DNA of 64,000 nucleotides from Paguma larvata (GCA_030068075.1 CM057832.1:74305502-74369501); one strand, 5' to 3'; positions 1-13,234 are shown, numbered from the stretch's first letter. Numbers and translations: made by a program. The notes: generated from the letters alone by a model not told the origin.

Positions 1-2980
1 CTGGCACCTCACAATGGGTGATTTTTCAGCTCATGCACTTATCAGGAAGTGGCTGTGACCAACGGAGTTTGAGGGGCCCTACCCTTTCCTGTACCTCAGC
101 AGAGACGACTAGCAGGCCTCCGAAGATTGACTAGACCAAGTCTGATAGCCATAGCTGCTCACTGCCATTTCTGGGGTCAAGCCTTCAAGAGGTCCTCTGG
201 AACAGAGATTTCTTAGAGGAAGCCTTGCATAAGTTAAGAAGTGAGGAACCCCCGTGTGTCACATGCCACACAAACAGCAAAGTCTACACAGAGAACTGTT
301 ACCTGAACTCAGACACTGCAAAGGGTAACTGGACTGAAATCAGTGGGCCTCAAACTGGGGCACCCAAAGGCTGTGCCAGCACAGATTTAGATTTCCAAGT
401 TTAGATCTTTAAGTTCCTGGCTGAAATTGAGTCTGAGTTCACAACAGCTATTCTCCCATTTGATAAAACAAAGCCATTTTTTTTCCCCATCCATCCACAA
501 AAATTTCCTGGGGTAGAAACCTCAAGAGTACCAGGTAAAGAAGGAGGCTCGGTTATAATTACAAATCAATGCATCGCTACCTGGTGGGACTTTGTGTCTT
601 ATACATGTTGCTCTTCAAGGTGAAACTTGGAAGGCAGGGATCTTTGACTGTGGTGGCATAAACAGAATTCAGACAGGTGATAGGATGGATTGGAGGGTAA
701 TTCCAAGTCCCGGACCAATAGGACTGTGTAGTTCAGAGGGAAGGTCCCATAAGAGCTAAGTGGTAGAAAGCGCTGAACACTGAAAACAGCTTAAAATGTA
801 TTAAAACAAAATTTATTTCAGCTATTCCCCATACTTATCTTTACAACATGTAATTGGCTGAAAACAAAGAGCACCTTCCAATAGCTGAAGCAGTACAGAC
901 TGGTGTTACTGATTCTCTTCAGTATAAGGAATATTTCTCAGTATTACCCTTGAATTACTGTATTCAAGATATGGTAGGTAAAACTGGAACAAAAGTTTTA
1001 TGTAATTTCTTTGAAATCCCAAAGTGTTATTTCAGTAGTAATTGTTATTATATGTTTTGAGATGTTTACTTCAAATATAGTAAATATTTATTTTATTCTA
1101 CTCCCCCAAATCCTGGCATTTCTATTTCCTGTTAAAAAGTATATGCTAGTTAACCATTAATTTTTAGCATATATATGCTCTTTTATTAAATATACAAGTT
1201 TGATTATGGTGCCTAACAAATAAATGGTTTTATTTCTAATTTTAAAAATTTTATTCTTACTTAATTACTCCTAAAAGCCAAGCATCAAAATACATTTACT
1301 AAATTCTATGCCTTTTTATCACACTTCTTCCTTCATCAATAACACAATTTTAGCAATATTTTATATTGTCACTACATAGAAAATGAGTAATGGGATATTG
1401 ATTTATTACCTTAAAAACTTATTATAGATGTATTAATTACATTAGATCTATAACAATTTAATCTTGAATTATTTTAGTCATGTATTTTGCAAGATGTGGT
1501 CTATTATTTTTTTGTGTTAGAAAAAATTTCCTGAAGTACCTAATACAATGCTTACTGCAACTAAAACACACCATCGCCCTTTTTTCTGATGGAAAATTGG
1601 TCTTGAATGGCTGATGGGGAGAAAATAAAAGTCAGCTTTCCTAAAAAAGTTATATGGCAGAGAATTCCCACAACCTGAATAAGCAAAATCTGTAGCTCCA
1701 GGGTTTGGGTGGAAGTATATTTAAAGCTCATGATTAAATATAAGTATTTTATCAAAAATAATGTAATTAAAAAAGTGTAAAAATCACAATGTTTTGATTT
1801 TTCTCAATTCTTTTGATAGTTAAACAAGATGGCTTTAATTTGAGGAGTGACGGGTGTAATTAATAATAATTTTCTAAGTCTGGATGAAACCTGTATTTCC
1901 TGAAATACAGAAAGTGAATGACACAAATGTCTAACTTATGATTTTTTCCTTTTTGGCAGTTTCAGGTTTCCAGTTTTCTACATTCTACAAAATCAAAGGA
2001 GTCAATTTAAATCGTTAGCTGATCCTTCCTTAAAAGAACAAAAAACACTTGACGATAGAACATTGTGTAAGTTTTAGTTTATGACCAGCAAGGAGTTTAA
2101 AGGATAAAGTGGCATTGCTTTTTAAAAGAAAGCACCGTGTCTGTCCCATATAGTTACATGCACGTGGTTTCTCAGTGTCTATATTTACAGAAGTAAAACA
2201 AAACGGATACTGAATCAATAACACTTTTTTTCATTTTGGCAAAAAGCCATTTTTAGCCACAGATACATGAACTAATGAAGAAAAAAAATTGCAATTTATC
2301 TCATTGGAGAGTATTTGCATTAAAATGTCTCTCCTTATATATTACTTATTAAAATCTGTAAAATGAAATTGCCATTTGGATCAAATATTTTAAAATAATA
2401 CTTGTAATGATAAATCTTTCCAGAAAGATTTTGATCATATTAAGACTTAAGGTCACAAGAAATTAAATAAGTTTAAAAAATTTTAAATATATTTTATATA
2501 TATTTGCACATACATCCATTTATATATACTTATATATATTTATTATTTCCTTCCAGTTAGGAAACTCTAGTTCTACAGTTCTGTGAAACATTTTTGAATT
2601 ATTCCTCTGATGATTTTCTCCCTTCTCCATGATGAGTTTTCTAATTTTCTTACTTTTTCTAATGTCTGGCTCTGTTCTTTTGCTGTATCATAAGGGAGTT
2701 TTCCTTAATTTTGTCTTTAAGCATTTCTACTTAATTCCGGCTATCATAATTCGAATTTTCCATAGTCTTTGTTTTATCCTCTTTTTGTTTTCTTTAATAG
2801 TATTTTTTGGTTAATGAATCCAAATCCCTTGCTTCCCTGAGCTTAATGATAGTTTATTTATAAACATTTTTTTCTTCCTGTAGTTTTTTTCTAAGGGTGC
2901 TTGTTGTGTTTTTGTTTGTTCATTTTGGTCTCTATCATTCATGGGGAACTCGTGCTCTCTACTGTGGTAGCCATGACATG
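1..2980. other. AT-rich non-coding stretch, nothing recognised
   Basis: I see no repeat family, gene fragment or RNA gene that I can name here. Composition is strongly AT-rich from about 1.1 kb onward, with short runs of A and T and a TA-rich patch near 2480-2545. Open frames are all under 90 codons, overlap on both strands and resemble nothing known. It is best read as intergenic or intronic sequence, possibly including repeats too decayed to recognise by eye. Confidence 0.6.
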
Positions 2981-2984
2981 TATG

Positions 2985-3240
2985 GACTATTGAGTGACGG
3001 AAAGATGGCCAGTCCAAACTGCAATGTGTTGTACATGTAAATAATCTGTACTTTGAGAACTTAAAATGCAAGGAAGGAGGACCAATATCTCATTAATATT
3101 TTTATATTTCTTACATGTTGAAATGAGAGATATATTGAGATACATATAATATATTATTAAAATTAATTTTTACTTATTGTGGCTACTAGAAAATTTTAAG
3201 ATACATATGTGGCTCTCATTATACATCTAATGATAAGTCC
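2985..3240. mobile_element. hAT-Charlie non-autonomous DNA transposon remnant (MER58-like)
   Basis: A 'gatggccagtccaaact' end leads through an AT-rich middle into 'gtggctactagaaaatttta' and a 'gtggctctcatta' end. This is the layout of the short Charlie-type element whose ends mention CACATGTGGC. The same family recurs near 48690-48850 and 52515-52800. It is an old, inactive element with no coding capacity. The exact subfamily (MER58 versus a relative) is from memory. Confidence 0.6.
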
Positions 3241-3369
3241 TATGTTAGACCCTTTCTCAGATGTTTGGCAAATTTTGGTTTTGTGCATGTGTGTGGAGTG
3301 CATGCATGTATATTTATAATGGATTAGGGAGATATAATTCATATTCCATAATATACCTGTAAGTAGGTT

Positions 3370-3840
3370 TTAGTATATTCAGAGTTGTGCAGTCATCTAA
3401 ACTACCAAATAATAGAACATTTACATTTCCCCAGAAAGAAATCTTTTACCCATCAGCAATCCATTCCCTGTTCTCACCTCCCTCTAGTCTCTGGAAACCA
3501 TAAATCTACTTTCTGTTTCTAGGAATTTACCTGTTTTGGACATTTCCTATAAGTGAATTATATAATATGTGGCCTTTTGTGACTGGCTTCTCTCACTTTT
3601 CAGAATGTTTTCTGAGTTCATTCATGTTGTACCATGTATCACTACTATATTCTTGTTTGTTGCTGCATAATATTCCAGCGAATGGATATACCACTTTTAT
3701 TTATCCATTCATTAGTTGATGGATATGTGTGTTGCTTCTACTTTTTGGCTATTATGAATAATGTTGCCGTGTCGTGAACATCCATGTACAAGTATTTGTG
3801 AGGACATGTGTTTTCATCTCTCTTGGGCATAGAGCTGGGA
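3370..3840 (-). mobile_element. Old LINE-1 (L1M) 3' fragment, antisense
   Basis: Read on the plus strand this has the reverse complement of an old L1 ORF2 end and 3' UTR. Markers include 'tttctaggaatttacctg', 'ggacatttcctataagtg', 'ataatattccagcgaatgga' and 'ggctattatgaataatg'. Reading frames are broken. It is a dead fossil; the adjoining sequence on the high-coordinate side is not recognised. Confidence 0.8.
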
Positions 3841-5140
3841 GTCCTCACGTTTTCAGAATGAGGTGGATTCTTTGAGCATGGAATGAGGCTGGTAGAGTGT
3901 GGACCTCGCTGTCTGGGGATGTGGCTAGATAGATACCATGTCATTATCTCCAGGTTTTTCCTTTTGGCCAGACAGATTTCACAGAAAAGCTCTAGCATCC
4001 TGCAGGACCAACTCAACCTGTGTGATAATGTTCTAGAAATTAACTGAGAGAAGAGGGTTGGGTTTTTGAACCTTCAGGGTGTCAATAATCTTTTATTTCT
4101 CCTGTTACCCTACCATAGCTTCAACCTCAACTATGCTTGGTATCTCCCAGTTAGAAACTCTGGAAGAGTTCCTACCCCTCTGGACAGTGGTAGTACTTGA
4201 CTATAGAGTGGTAAACAGGTCAGAGGCTTTCCCTTCTTAAATAAGCTTTTCTCTGGCTTTTCGTACCACCAGCCATGCCTATTCCAGAGGTATTTGGGGC
4301 AATCAGCTCCAGATCCTTTGGTAGGTCCCATGGAATTAATCAATTTTCTTTTTGGTTTCCTCACTGCCAGCTTAGGATTTAGCATTCTTAGCTACACTTA
4401 TCTGTTTTTCATTTTCCAAAGCGCTGTGAATGGTGTCTCCTCCCCTGTTCTCTTTTGTCCTTGTGGGCTTATGCCTTAAAAATCTCTTCTGTGCAATTTT
4501 AGAAGGCTTTAGGAAGGAGTGAAACTAAATGCATGTACTCTACTCAATCACCCATCTTTATCCCAAAGTCTCTGCTCCATGCATTTCTCATGTATTGTTT
4601 CAAATGTTTTCTCTAGACTTTTCTCACATTAGCAAACCAAATCATCCTTCAAGACATAATTACTTACAATTACTTGACTGATTCCCCTACTATACTGGAA
4701 GCTCATGGAAAGTAGGGATTGGCTTTTACTTTTCTTTCTCTCTCCTGCCACTTAGCACAACACCTAGCTCAATATGATACCTCAGAAAATGCTTGTTAAA
4801 TTTAATTGACACAAGAGGCTGAACAATGGTGCCTTTAGAAAGGAGAGGAAGACTCAAGTGCCCAAATCACTCATTTTCCACACAAGGCTTTTGTCCACAC
4901 TCTGCTTTTGCTCCTAAAGAGGCTTGTCTATTTAGGGATTTTCAATTTTGGAATTTTACAGAGGCAAGCCAGAGAAAAATTATATCAACTCTGTCCACCA
5001 ACAACAGATAGTGACAGTGTTTACACGTATATTATCCCTTTGGATGTACGGATAAGCGGATTCAAGAACAGCCTAGGAAGTCCCTGGATTTAGGAATTCC
5101 CTGAACCTAACCTGCTCATGAGCCTGTGGAGTTTCTGTAA
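3841..5140. other. Non-coding stretch, partly an L2-like tail
   Basis: Most of this interval is unrecognised. Around 4690-4805 the wording (two-sided 'actatactggaagctcatgg', 'gtagggattggc', 'cacttagcacaacacctagc', 'aaatgcttgttaaattt') matches the 3' end of an ancient L2 LINE in plus orientation. No coding frame is credible. Confidence 0.5.
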
Positions 5141-5145
5141 TACAC

Positions 5146-5206
<61 letters not shown>
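5141..5206. repeat. (CA)n microsatellite
   Basis: About 66 bp of almost pure CA dinucleotide with a single interruption (CAAACA) about a third of the way in. Long pure runs such as this are usually length-polymorphic in mammals. Confidence 0.97.
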
Positions 5207-5209
<3 letters not shown>

Positions 5210-7440
5210 AGCTATCTTCCTTGAAGTCATGGTTATTCTAAAGGAATTACCTCTTAAATAACTTCCTTTTTCTTGCCCTTTGCTATCTGCTTATATCATT
5301 CCCCTCAGGTCTTCAGGCCAGGTTTCCTTGAGATTAGCTTTTAATGAGCAAGAGAATAGAGACAGTTCAGTCTGAGAAAGCTGTCTGCCTCAGTCCCTTC
5401 CCTGTTGCTGCTCTTGTTGTTCTTCTCATCCTGTTGCTACTCTCATTGCGTGAAGATTTTCTTGTCTTTTGTAATATATCTTCCATGGAAACCATGTGAA
5501 TTGACTTTCGACCGCCATTTTGCTCTGCCCTTAGGCCACATTTTCTCTTGGCCTTCCAAGATTTTGACCTAGGGTGGCCTGGCCCTTCGGTTTTACATTG
5601 GCTTTAATTTCCAGCCTAGTTGTTTCTTCCAATATCCTCATTGGCCTGGTGGAGGGAGTACTGAGTTCCCTTTTTGTCTAGCCTTTCAGCTCTGGCTATC
5701 CTATTCCATATCCAGACTTCCTTTTCCCTGCTCTCAAAACCACGTTTTCTCCCGTGCATTTTCAATTTGCCCAGTCACAAGTTGGCAAAGGAGAACGAGG
5801 TAATGTTAAATGCTGTGATACCTCCTTGGAGCATAGGAAAATATTTGGATATTCTTTGTGATTAGAGTTTGCGCATAGATGGGTGTGGGAGATTACAGGC
5901 CACACTAGACTCAGCAATAGGGCATAAACTCAAGGTATAGAACAATGTTATATTTGAACTACCTTGACTCAGCACCTTGGGGGGTCCTAACAGTCTAGGG
6001 TATGAGAAGGATGCAAAATAAAACACCAGAATTCAACATTAGGGTGCTCAAGTGACTGTTGTGAAAGATCCCATCCCCCACCACACATCCCCTTCTCTTT
6101 CCAAACGGTGGCACATGAGGCAGTAAATAGTTTCCCCTGTCGGCTGGAGACGTGAGTATGAGATGTGAAAAACGGATCAGGGATACCATGTGGGTAGCCC
6201 CACAGGGTTTGGGCAGCATGAAGAACCATGGCAGGTGACATTTGGTGATGGAGATACACAGCCAGGCAGGGCCCTGGGCAGCCACAGTAGTCGGAGTACA
6301 TGTTGCAAGGGTACGGGGACAAAGGTTAGGTCAGTGATTCAGCATAAGTAGCCCATGGAGAGTCTAAGAGGCACTCCAAGCCAAATCATTAGAAAACAGA
6401 TCAGAGCAATGGCAAGAGCATGGCTGGATCATAAGGACAGTGGGCCACACCCGTCTTTTTTGAGACTGTCAGCTAAACATAATAAAGGGAGAAGAGGGGT
6501 TTTCTGAGTGCTTGTCCCCTGGAAGATAGGAGGTTTTAATCCAAAAGGACCTAGGGATAAACTGTCACTGGGGTCTTAACCAATGGTTCATCAGCTGGCA
6601 AGACCTGGGGTTATATGCACATTATCTCGGAAACAAGATTGCAGAGTAGCAAATGCTTCAGGAGAAATTGAATATTTATGACTCATTGTGGTGCTCTTAA
6701 TCACTTGTCAACTGACTTTCCTATTTATAACTAATACAATTGTACATAGCCATTTCCTTTAAATGTAAAAAGGAAACACACACACACACACGTATACAGA
6801 GATGCCTCATTAGAAATACTAGAGGGCACGGGGTAGAAGAGTGTTAAAAATTTGAAAAGGACAATTACAATTTTCCCTCAACTGGCCCACGTTTTAAAGA
6901 GTGCTTTCTATTTGCAGGGCTGTGCTCACCCCCACTATCCTGGGAGTGATGTCCCTTTAGCAAATTCAGTTTCTGGAGAAGATAATAGTCTTGCATTTAT
7001 ATTACAATTTATTTGCAGAGGCTCAAAATACTTGTCCGTGGTCGTAGAGCTGATTTTTGTTTCTACATGAATACATTTTCCAAGATGTGTTGTGGGGACA
7101 CAGCATCCCAGATTTTTCTGAATGACTAAATCAAAAGCAACCAGCCCAGTGGCAGGGTCTTCAGAGCCCATGGACAGTTGCTGTTCAGTGAAACTTAGAA
7201 CCGAGGATGGGGAGCACTGTTGTATACGAATCAGAGAGTTAGTTCAGACTCTTGGCACGAAAGGGCTGAGATGTTACCTGAAGCAAAACACAGAGGAAAA
7301 AATTAGAAGGGTGCCAGGTCAAAGAGGTCAACTTCAAGAGGAGGAAGAACATATCTAGGGGAAGGTGCAGGACAGGGATTTTCAGAGTGGAGATGGGACA
7401 CTGAGTCAGATGTAGATGCTGGTGGTCTTAAGACTCCCAC
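5207..7440. other. Non-coding stretch, nothing recognised
   Basis: I recognise no gene or named repeat, apart from a short (CA)n run at about 6776-6792. Two overlapping minus-strand open frames (about 5990-6320) exist but have no family resemblance, and their mutual overlap argues that they are chance frames. Confidence 0.55.
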
Positions 7441-7449
7441 CCCCACTGT

Positions 7450-7600
7450 ACCTACACACTTAGGATACTTGTCACCTCAGGCCAGTTACTTAATCTCTTG
7501 GTATCTCAGTGCTCCGAATGTTTAAAATGGGAATGATAATAACAACAATTTCACAGAGATTTTGTAAAGATTATATAAATACGCAAAGCAATCTATAGGT
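7450..7600 (+). repeat. MIR SINE, sense
   Basis: The core of a mammalian-wide interspersed repeat is visible: 'caggccagttacttaatctc', then 'tatctcagtgctc', 'aaaatgggaatgataataac' and 'gattttgtaaagattata'. This ancient tRNA-derived SINE is inert. It is followed closely by an L1 fragment at about 7612. Confidence 0.75.
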
Positions 7601-7611
7601 GTAAAGCAATC

Positions 7612-9190
7612 TTTTTCAAAATACCAATGGCACTTTTCACAGAACTTGAAAAAAAATTGCTAGAAACCATGAAAGACCCTGAAGAGCCAAAGCCATCTTG
7701 AAAAAGAAAAACAAAACTGGGAATATCACAATACCAGAGTTCAAGATATAATACAAAGCTGTAGTGATCGAAACAGTATGGTACAAGCACAAAAACAGGC
7801 ACATAAGTCAGTGGAACAGAATGGAAAGCCCAGAAACAAACCCACAATTATATAATCAATTAATCTTCAACAAAGGAGGCAAGAATATGCAATGGGAAAA
7901 AGTCTCTTCAACAAACGGTGGTGGGAAAACTGTATGGCTACATGCAAAAGTATTAAACTGGGCCACTGTCTTATATGATACACAAAAATAAACTCAAAAT
8001 GGATTAAGGACCTAAAGGTGAGACCTGAAACCATAAAAATCCTAGAATAGAGCATAGACAGTAATTTCTCTGACATTGGCCATAATAACATCTTTCTAGA
8101 TACGTCTCCTGAGGCAAGGGAAACAAAAGCAAAAATAAACTTATGGGACTACATCAAAATAAAAACTTCCATACAGCAAAGGAAATAATCAACAAAATGA
8201 AAAGACAATGTACCGAATGTTAGAAGACATTTGCAAATGGCGATTCTGATGAAGGGTCAGTATCCAAAATACATTGAGAATTTCTACAACTCAACACCCA
8301 AAAAACAAACGATTCAATTAAAAAATGGGCAGAAGACATGAACAGACATTTCTCCAGAGAAGACAGACAACCAACATACATGTGAAAAGATGCTCAACAT
8401 CACTCACCATCAGGGAAATGCACATCAAAACCACAACTAGATACCACCTCACACCTGTCAGAATGGCTAAAATCAAAAACTTAAGAAATGGCCAAGTGTT
8501 GGTTAGGATGTGGAGAAAAAGAAACACGCTTACACTGTTGGTGGGAATGCACACTGGTGCAGCCATGTGGAAAACAGTACGGAGGTTCCTCAAAAAATTA
8601 AAACTAGAACTACCGTACAATCCAGCAATCACACTGCTTGGTATTTATCCAAAGAATAAAAACACTAACGCAAAGGGATTCATGTACCCCTGTATTTATT
8701 GCAGCATTATTTACAATAGCCAAGATATGGAAGCAGTCCAAGTGTCTATCAATTGGTGAACAGATAAGGAAGATGTGGTATATATATAATAGAATATTAT
8801 TCACCCACAAAAAAAAGAATGAAATCTTGCCATTTGCAACAACATGGATGGAGCTGAGAGTATAATGCTAAGCAAAATAAGCCAGTCGGAGAAAAACAAA
8901 TACCACATGATTTCACTCATAGGTGAAATTTAAGAAACATAACAAATAGAGAAAGTAAAAAAAGAGAGAGTAACCAAAAAACAGACTCTTAAATATAGAA
9001 AACAAACTGATGGTGATCAGAGGGGAGTGAGGGGATAGGTGAAATAAGTGAAGGGGACTAAGAGTTTACTTATCCTGATGAGCACTGAGTAACATATGAA
9101 ACTGTTGAATCACTAAAGTGTACACCTGAAACTAATATATCACTGAATGGTAACTATCCTAGAATTAAAATTTAAAAAGATTAAAGATTA
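7612..9190 (+). mobile_element. 5'-truncated LINE-1 3' end with decayed ORF2
   Basis: This is the last part of ORF2 plus the 3' UTR of a carnivore-type L1, truncated at its 5' side as is usual for target-primed insertion. The longest intact piece (about 8325-8757) reads as the ORF2 C-terminal region, with recognisable stretches such as MHIKTTTRYHLTPVRMAKI, TLLVGMHTGAAMWKTVRRFL and AITLLGIYPKN. Upstream markers include 'cttcaacaaaggaggcaaga' and 'gtggtgggaaaactgtatgg'. Stops and frame changes break the rest. The 3' UTR carries 'tgatgagcactgagtaaca' and 'tacacctgaaactaatatat', then an A-rich end. There is no reverse transcriptase or endonuclease domain, so it cannot move. Confidence 0.9.
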
Positions 9191-9309
9191 AATGAATTAA
9201 ATGAATAATAACTTAGGAAGTTATTATGAAAGTACTTTGAAATTAGTCTTCAAAGACTGTTGAAGCAGAATTAAGAGAGTGAAGCATTGGGCTCCATAAA
9301 TAAACCATA

Positions 9310-9420
9310 ATTCACCTTTACCAGACTTACGTCTTAGCTAGGTCTGTATCTCCTGTGCCTAGTGGGGGATCTGGCACACTGTAGGTGTGCATACTTGCAG
9401 GCATAAATACTCAGGGAGGT
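9310..9420 (+). repeat. Possible L2 LINE tail fragment
   Basis: The order 'gtctgtatctcctgtgccta', 'ggatctggcacactgtagg' resembles the conserved end of the ancient L2 element (…CCCAGCGCCTAGCACAGTGCCTGGCACATAG…). It is short and diverged, so the assignment is tentative. Confidence 0.4.
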
Positions 9421-9663
9421 GCCTTGATTCCATGTTATAGCCTGCAACCTGGCACAGACAGTTGCCTGACATAGCACTTTCCACACTTCAAGGTTCTGGG
9501 TCTCAGACAGCAGGAAACTATCCTGGAGTCAGACCCTCCGTTAGGGTCAATGCCACAATAGCCAACTTCCTAGTGAGTGTGACTTTCTTTTGGCCACCAC
9601 CTACTTTCTTGTCATGGTGGGCTCACTGTAAGTTTAGAGAAGATTTGTACAGAGTCTATTTTC

Positions 9664-9886
9664 TTTCTTTCTTTCTTTTTTTAATGTTTATTTATTTAAT
9701 TTGACAAAGAGAGAAAGAGAGAGAGAGAGTACACAAGCAGGAGAGGGTCAGAGAGAGAGGAAGAGAGAATCCCAAGAAGTCTCTGTGCTGTCAGTGCAGA
9801 GCCCAATGCGGGGCTTGATCACACGAACCTTGAGATCATGACCTGCGCCGAAATCAAGAGTCAGATGTTAACATATTGATCTTTCA
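9664..9886 (-). repeat. Felid SINE (SINEC_Fc type), antisense, head missing
   Basis: Read on plus it starts with a (TTTC)n/T-rich tail, 'aatgtttatttattt', a GA-rich tract, then 'atcccaagaagtctctgtgc', 'cagagcccaatgcggggctt' and 'gagatcatgacctg'. The terminal GAGCCACCCAGGTGCCCC block is absent, so the tRNA-side end is truncated or diverged. Confidence 0.85.
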
Positions 9887-10089
9887 ATTTCAATCATAAT
9901 CTTCTGAGAACCCCCAGTTGGCCAATCCTGAGCACAAAGTATGCAAAGGTAAGATTTTAGGCTTTATGCCTCTAGCTCCTGGCATCTCACCTAGCACTTA
10001 ATAAGGCATTGAAAAAAAATGCTGTGGGAAAGAGCTGATCAGCTTCTAAGAAACCCATGTACTTCTCAGGAAATGCAAACCTGAATCAT

Positions 10090-10985
10090 TTTTAATCCTT
10101 AAACAAATATTTATTGAGTTCCTACTATGTGCTAAATAGCATTCTAGGATCTGGGGATGAAATGAGGAACAAAACAAAGCAATCTTCTATGGAACTTACA
10201 CTTCACTGAGAGAAATATGTATGAAAATTTTAAATAAAGGTAAGTACTGTAATTAAAATACAAGACAATGGGAAAAGTAGATTAGTCACCACTGACGATG
10301 CTCTGAGGCAGTGATTTTTCAGCTGAGACTTGAATGACTAGAATGTTTCAGGGATACAGTGATCTAAAGTGGGAGGGAACTTGGCGTAATAGAGGAATAG
10401 AAAGAAGGTTCCCATCTTGTGAGTGAGAGGCAATTGCAGGAGAGGAGGGCAGGGGCAGGGGTCTCAGGGAATGGGGTTCTGTAAGTGGACTAGATTTTAT
10501 TTTACACATATGGAACTCTTCTGGGGTTTGTGGTTTGTGCAGAAAAAATGGTATGGGCTCCTGAGACCCATCTAGAAACTCAGGAGAGGGTACTGCAGGG
10601 GGGCAGTTGTGGAATTGAGACGACTAATTAGGAGGATATTGTAGTAGTTTCACATCAGAGAAAATAGTGGCTTGGACTCAGATAGCAGCTGTGGGCATAA
10701 GCAGAAGTAGATGGATGACAGGGATGTTTGGGAATTGGAACCAATAAAACTCAATGTTGGGTTGGATGATGGAGGTGAGAGAAAGAGAAGAATAAGGATG
10801 TCCCCTGGGTTTTTAGCTAAAGCATTAGACGGTTTGCAGTGACATTTACTGACATGGAGAAAACTGGGGGTTGGAGTGGGGTGGGGAGCAGGTTTGAAAG
10901 GGGTAGAAATCAAGAATTCTCTTTTGGGCATATTAAGTTCAAGATGTAACACTGTTTTCGTAGTTTTCAATTTTGGTCTCAGTGA
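10090..10985 (+). repeat. Long ancient interspersed repeat, family not named (copy A)
   Basis: The sequence opens with 'atttattgagttcctactat', 'gctaaatagcattctaggat', 'ggggatgaaatgaggaac' and 'ctatggaacttacacttcac'. It continues through 'gggaggataattgtagtag'-like and 'cttggactcagatagcagc' wording to 'gggcatattaagttcaagat'. The same word order occurs in the larger copy at about 45120-49400, for example 'gggtttttagctaaagcatt' against 'gagttttggcctgaacaacc'. That marks both as one ancient, GA-rich, non-coding family. I do not assign a library name. Confidence 0.55.
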
Positions 10986-10989
10986 GCTA

Positions 10990-13228
10990 TGTGGCAATTC
11001 ACTGGAGAAAGCTTATCTGTTAAATTTTCAGTGGAAAAAGTGATTGCTGGAAAGATGGAAAGGAATGACTTAGATCTCAAAGGACACAGGTGGGAGGCTA
11101 CAAGGACACTCTCTATTCTAATGATCCCTGAGGCTCACACTAGGAAATTAAAAAACAACTCCCTGAATTCTCTCTAGCTCATTGTGGCTTTCTCAGAACC
11201 ACTCCATTCAGGAAAAGAAAAACAAGAAATGTGCTTACACCATATTGTGCTTTCTTTTCTGGAAAACTCAGTCAAGGCTGTGTTTATTTCTCTGGCTCGT
11301 TATGGAAATGAGAATTCTCAAGTTATACAAAGGAAGCCTTCAACGCATCAGCACATGGGGCACCCCAACACCGAACACATCTCTCTAGAAGTTAGTTTGG
11401 TAAGAGTTCCCACGGACTCTATGAGATGGGAAATTTTCTTAATTTTGGATATTCTTTCTAAGCAGATATTATTTCTCATGTGGATTTCATTTTTCCCCTT
11501 GAGGGGCATATTCAACCAGGAGCTCTCAAGCCTCCAAATACTGAAGTATGAAGTTGAGGCTGCAAGGTTGTTTATTGGACACACAGATGACACCCAGTGG
11601 AGAGAGAGGGTTTTCTTTTTATTTAATGAATGCTAAATCATTCACATTCACCTTTTTAAATCTTGCAAACTTTCACTGTATACTTTACATTTGTTTCAGA
11701 ATTTTATTTCTCATGGAAGATGGCAATTTAACATGCAGGTGCCTGCAAATGTTTCTCTGAAAAGCCCCATTTTGGTTTTTAAACTTAAGTAATGAATTTA
11801 TGACAATGAATAAAAACTAAGGGTAGAATATGACTTTGTAAACCAATACCAGATCCTTTACAATTCATTGCAAGAATGGAGAATGGTGAGGGAGAATGGT
11901 GAGGGAGGGGGTGGGTTCTTCCGAATCAAAGCAGCAAGAGAGTCTTACTCTCTTTCTGGATTTGCCTGAATTGTGCATCACTCTACTTCTTACACACAGA
12001 GCACAGAGTTATTTATGTCAGTGCTACAAAACCTCCTAAAAGGTTTTGTAGGAGGGTATTATGGAATAATATTCCTGGAGTTTCTACATGTTCATAATTG
12101 TTGGTGTGTGTCATTACACAGTTGAAGGTCAGTATTACTGGATATAAAAAGCTATGGCTTAAATATTCTTTCCTTAAGTATCCTAAATACATTACTCTTT
12201 AATCTGCTAATATAAAGAGTTGTTCTTGAAAATTTTATAATAATATGTATATTTCTTTTCTATTATAAATGGTACTTTGGTTTTACTGGATGTCCAAAGG
12301 ATTTTTTTTTTTTCTTTAAAGCCCAGCAGTTTTCTTAGAGTGTGTTCTGTGTTTGAAACATCGGGTTAGCCGCCTCTGGCAGGCAGAATCCCCCTTCAAT
12401 ATGTAGTTTCAAGTCATCTTTCATTTCAAGAAAAGTTTTCTTGATCTATGATGTTAAGTGCTAATTTCATTCCATTGCCTTAGAGGTCTTCTTTGGAGGT
12501 TGCTGTTATAATTAAGTTGGTTCTTCTTTGTCTTGTTTCTCTACTACTTTCTTGTGAATCCTTATTTTTAATCCCTTAATTTCTTTTCTTTTTGAAAAAA
12601 AAGTATCCTTTGTTATATTATTTTCTTGTGTATTCTAATGTGTATTTATTAAGTAATTTTTCTTTTTATCTCTATTTCCTTAATTCTGCCAGCTTCCTTT
12701 CCAAATTTCTATTTTCCTCTAATCACCTCACTTATGAGTGTTTTCCACTTCTGATTTATGTTGTTTTCTCAACTTTTATATGTCTCTCTCTGAATCTGAC
12801 ATTTTAGGTCACAGAAGTGTTTTGGAAAGTGGTATTTTTATTGTGATATCTTTGACAGGTAACATTGCATTAATTTTAGGGGTAGAGAAGAAGGATTTTA
12901 TATACGTATATATTGCAAAATTACCACTAGTTAGTGCCCATCACCACATATAGTTACAATATTTTGTATGTGATGAGAAATTTTAGATCTACTCTCTTCA
13001 CAATTAGGTTGCAGTTTTTATTAGTTTAGTAGACACACTTTCTAGTGTGCTTTGTGTTTGAAGAAAGCCATGTTTTCTTCATTTATTTTAATAAAGTTTT
13101 AATAATAACTTTTTAAGAAATTTGTCCATGATCCTTTTCTCTTGCTCATTTTTAAGTGAAACACATTTTCCCATGATTTTAGGAGGAAGCGAAGGTCTAG
13201 AAAACTCTTCCAACTCCATTGCTGTTGG

Positions 13229-13230
<2 letters not shown>
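10990..13230. other. AT-rich non-coding stretch, nothing recognised
   Basis: There is no recognisable family in this interval. The longest frame (11184-11636, plus) has no family resemblance and overlaps opposite-strand frames. From about 12.1 kb the sequence is T-rich on the plus strand and may be a decayed LINE, but I cannot place it. Confidence 0.5.

Positions 13231-13234
<4 letters not shown>

Noticed and set aside
5987..6322. Two overlapping minus-strand frames of 96 and 111 codons
   Set aside because: Mutually overlapping frames with no family match; expected by chance.
8325..8759. 144-codon plus-strand open frame as a gene
   Set aside because: It reads as the LINE-1 ORF2 C-terminal region and lies inside a truncated L1.
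11184..11636. 150-codon plus-strand frame
   Set aside because: No recognisable domain, overlapped by opposite-strand and other-frame ORFs, and AT-rich sequence of no coding character.
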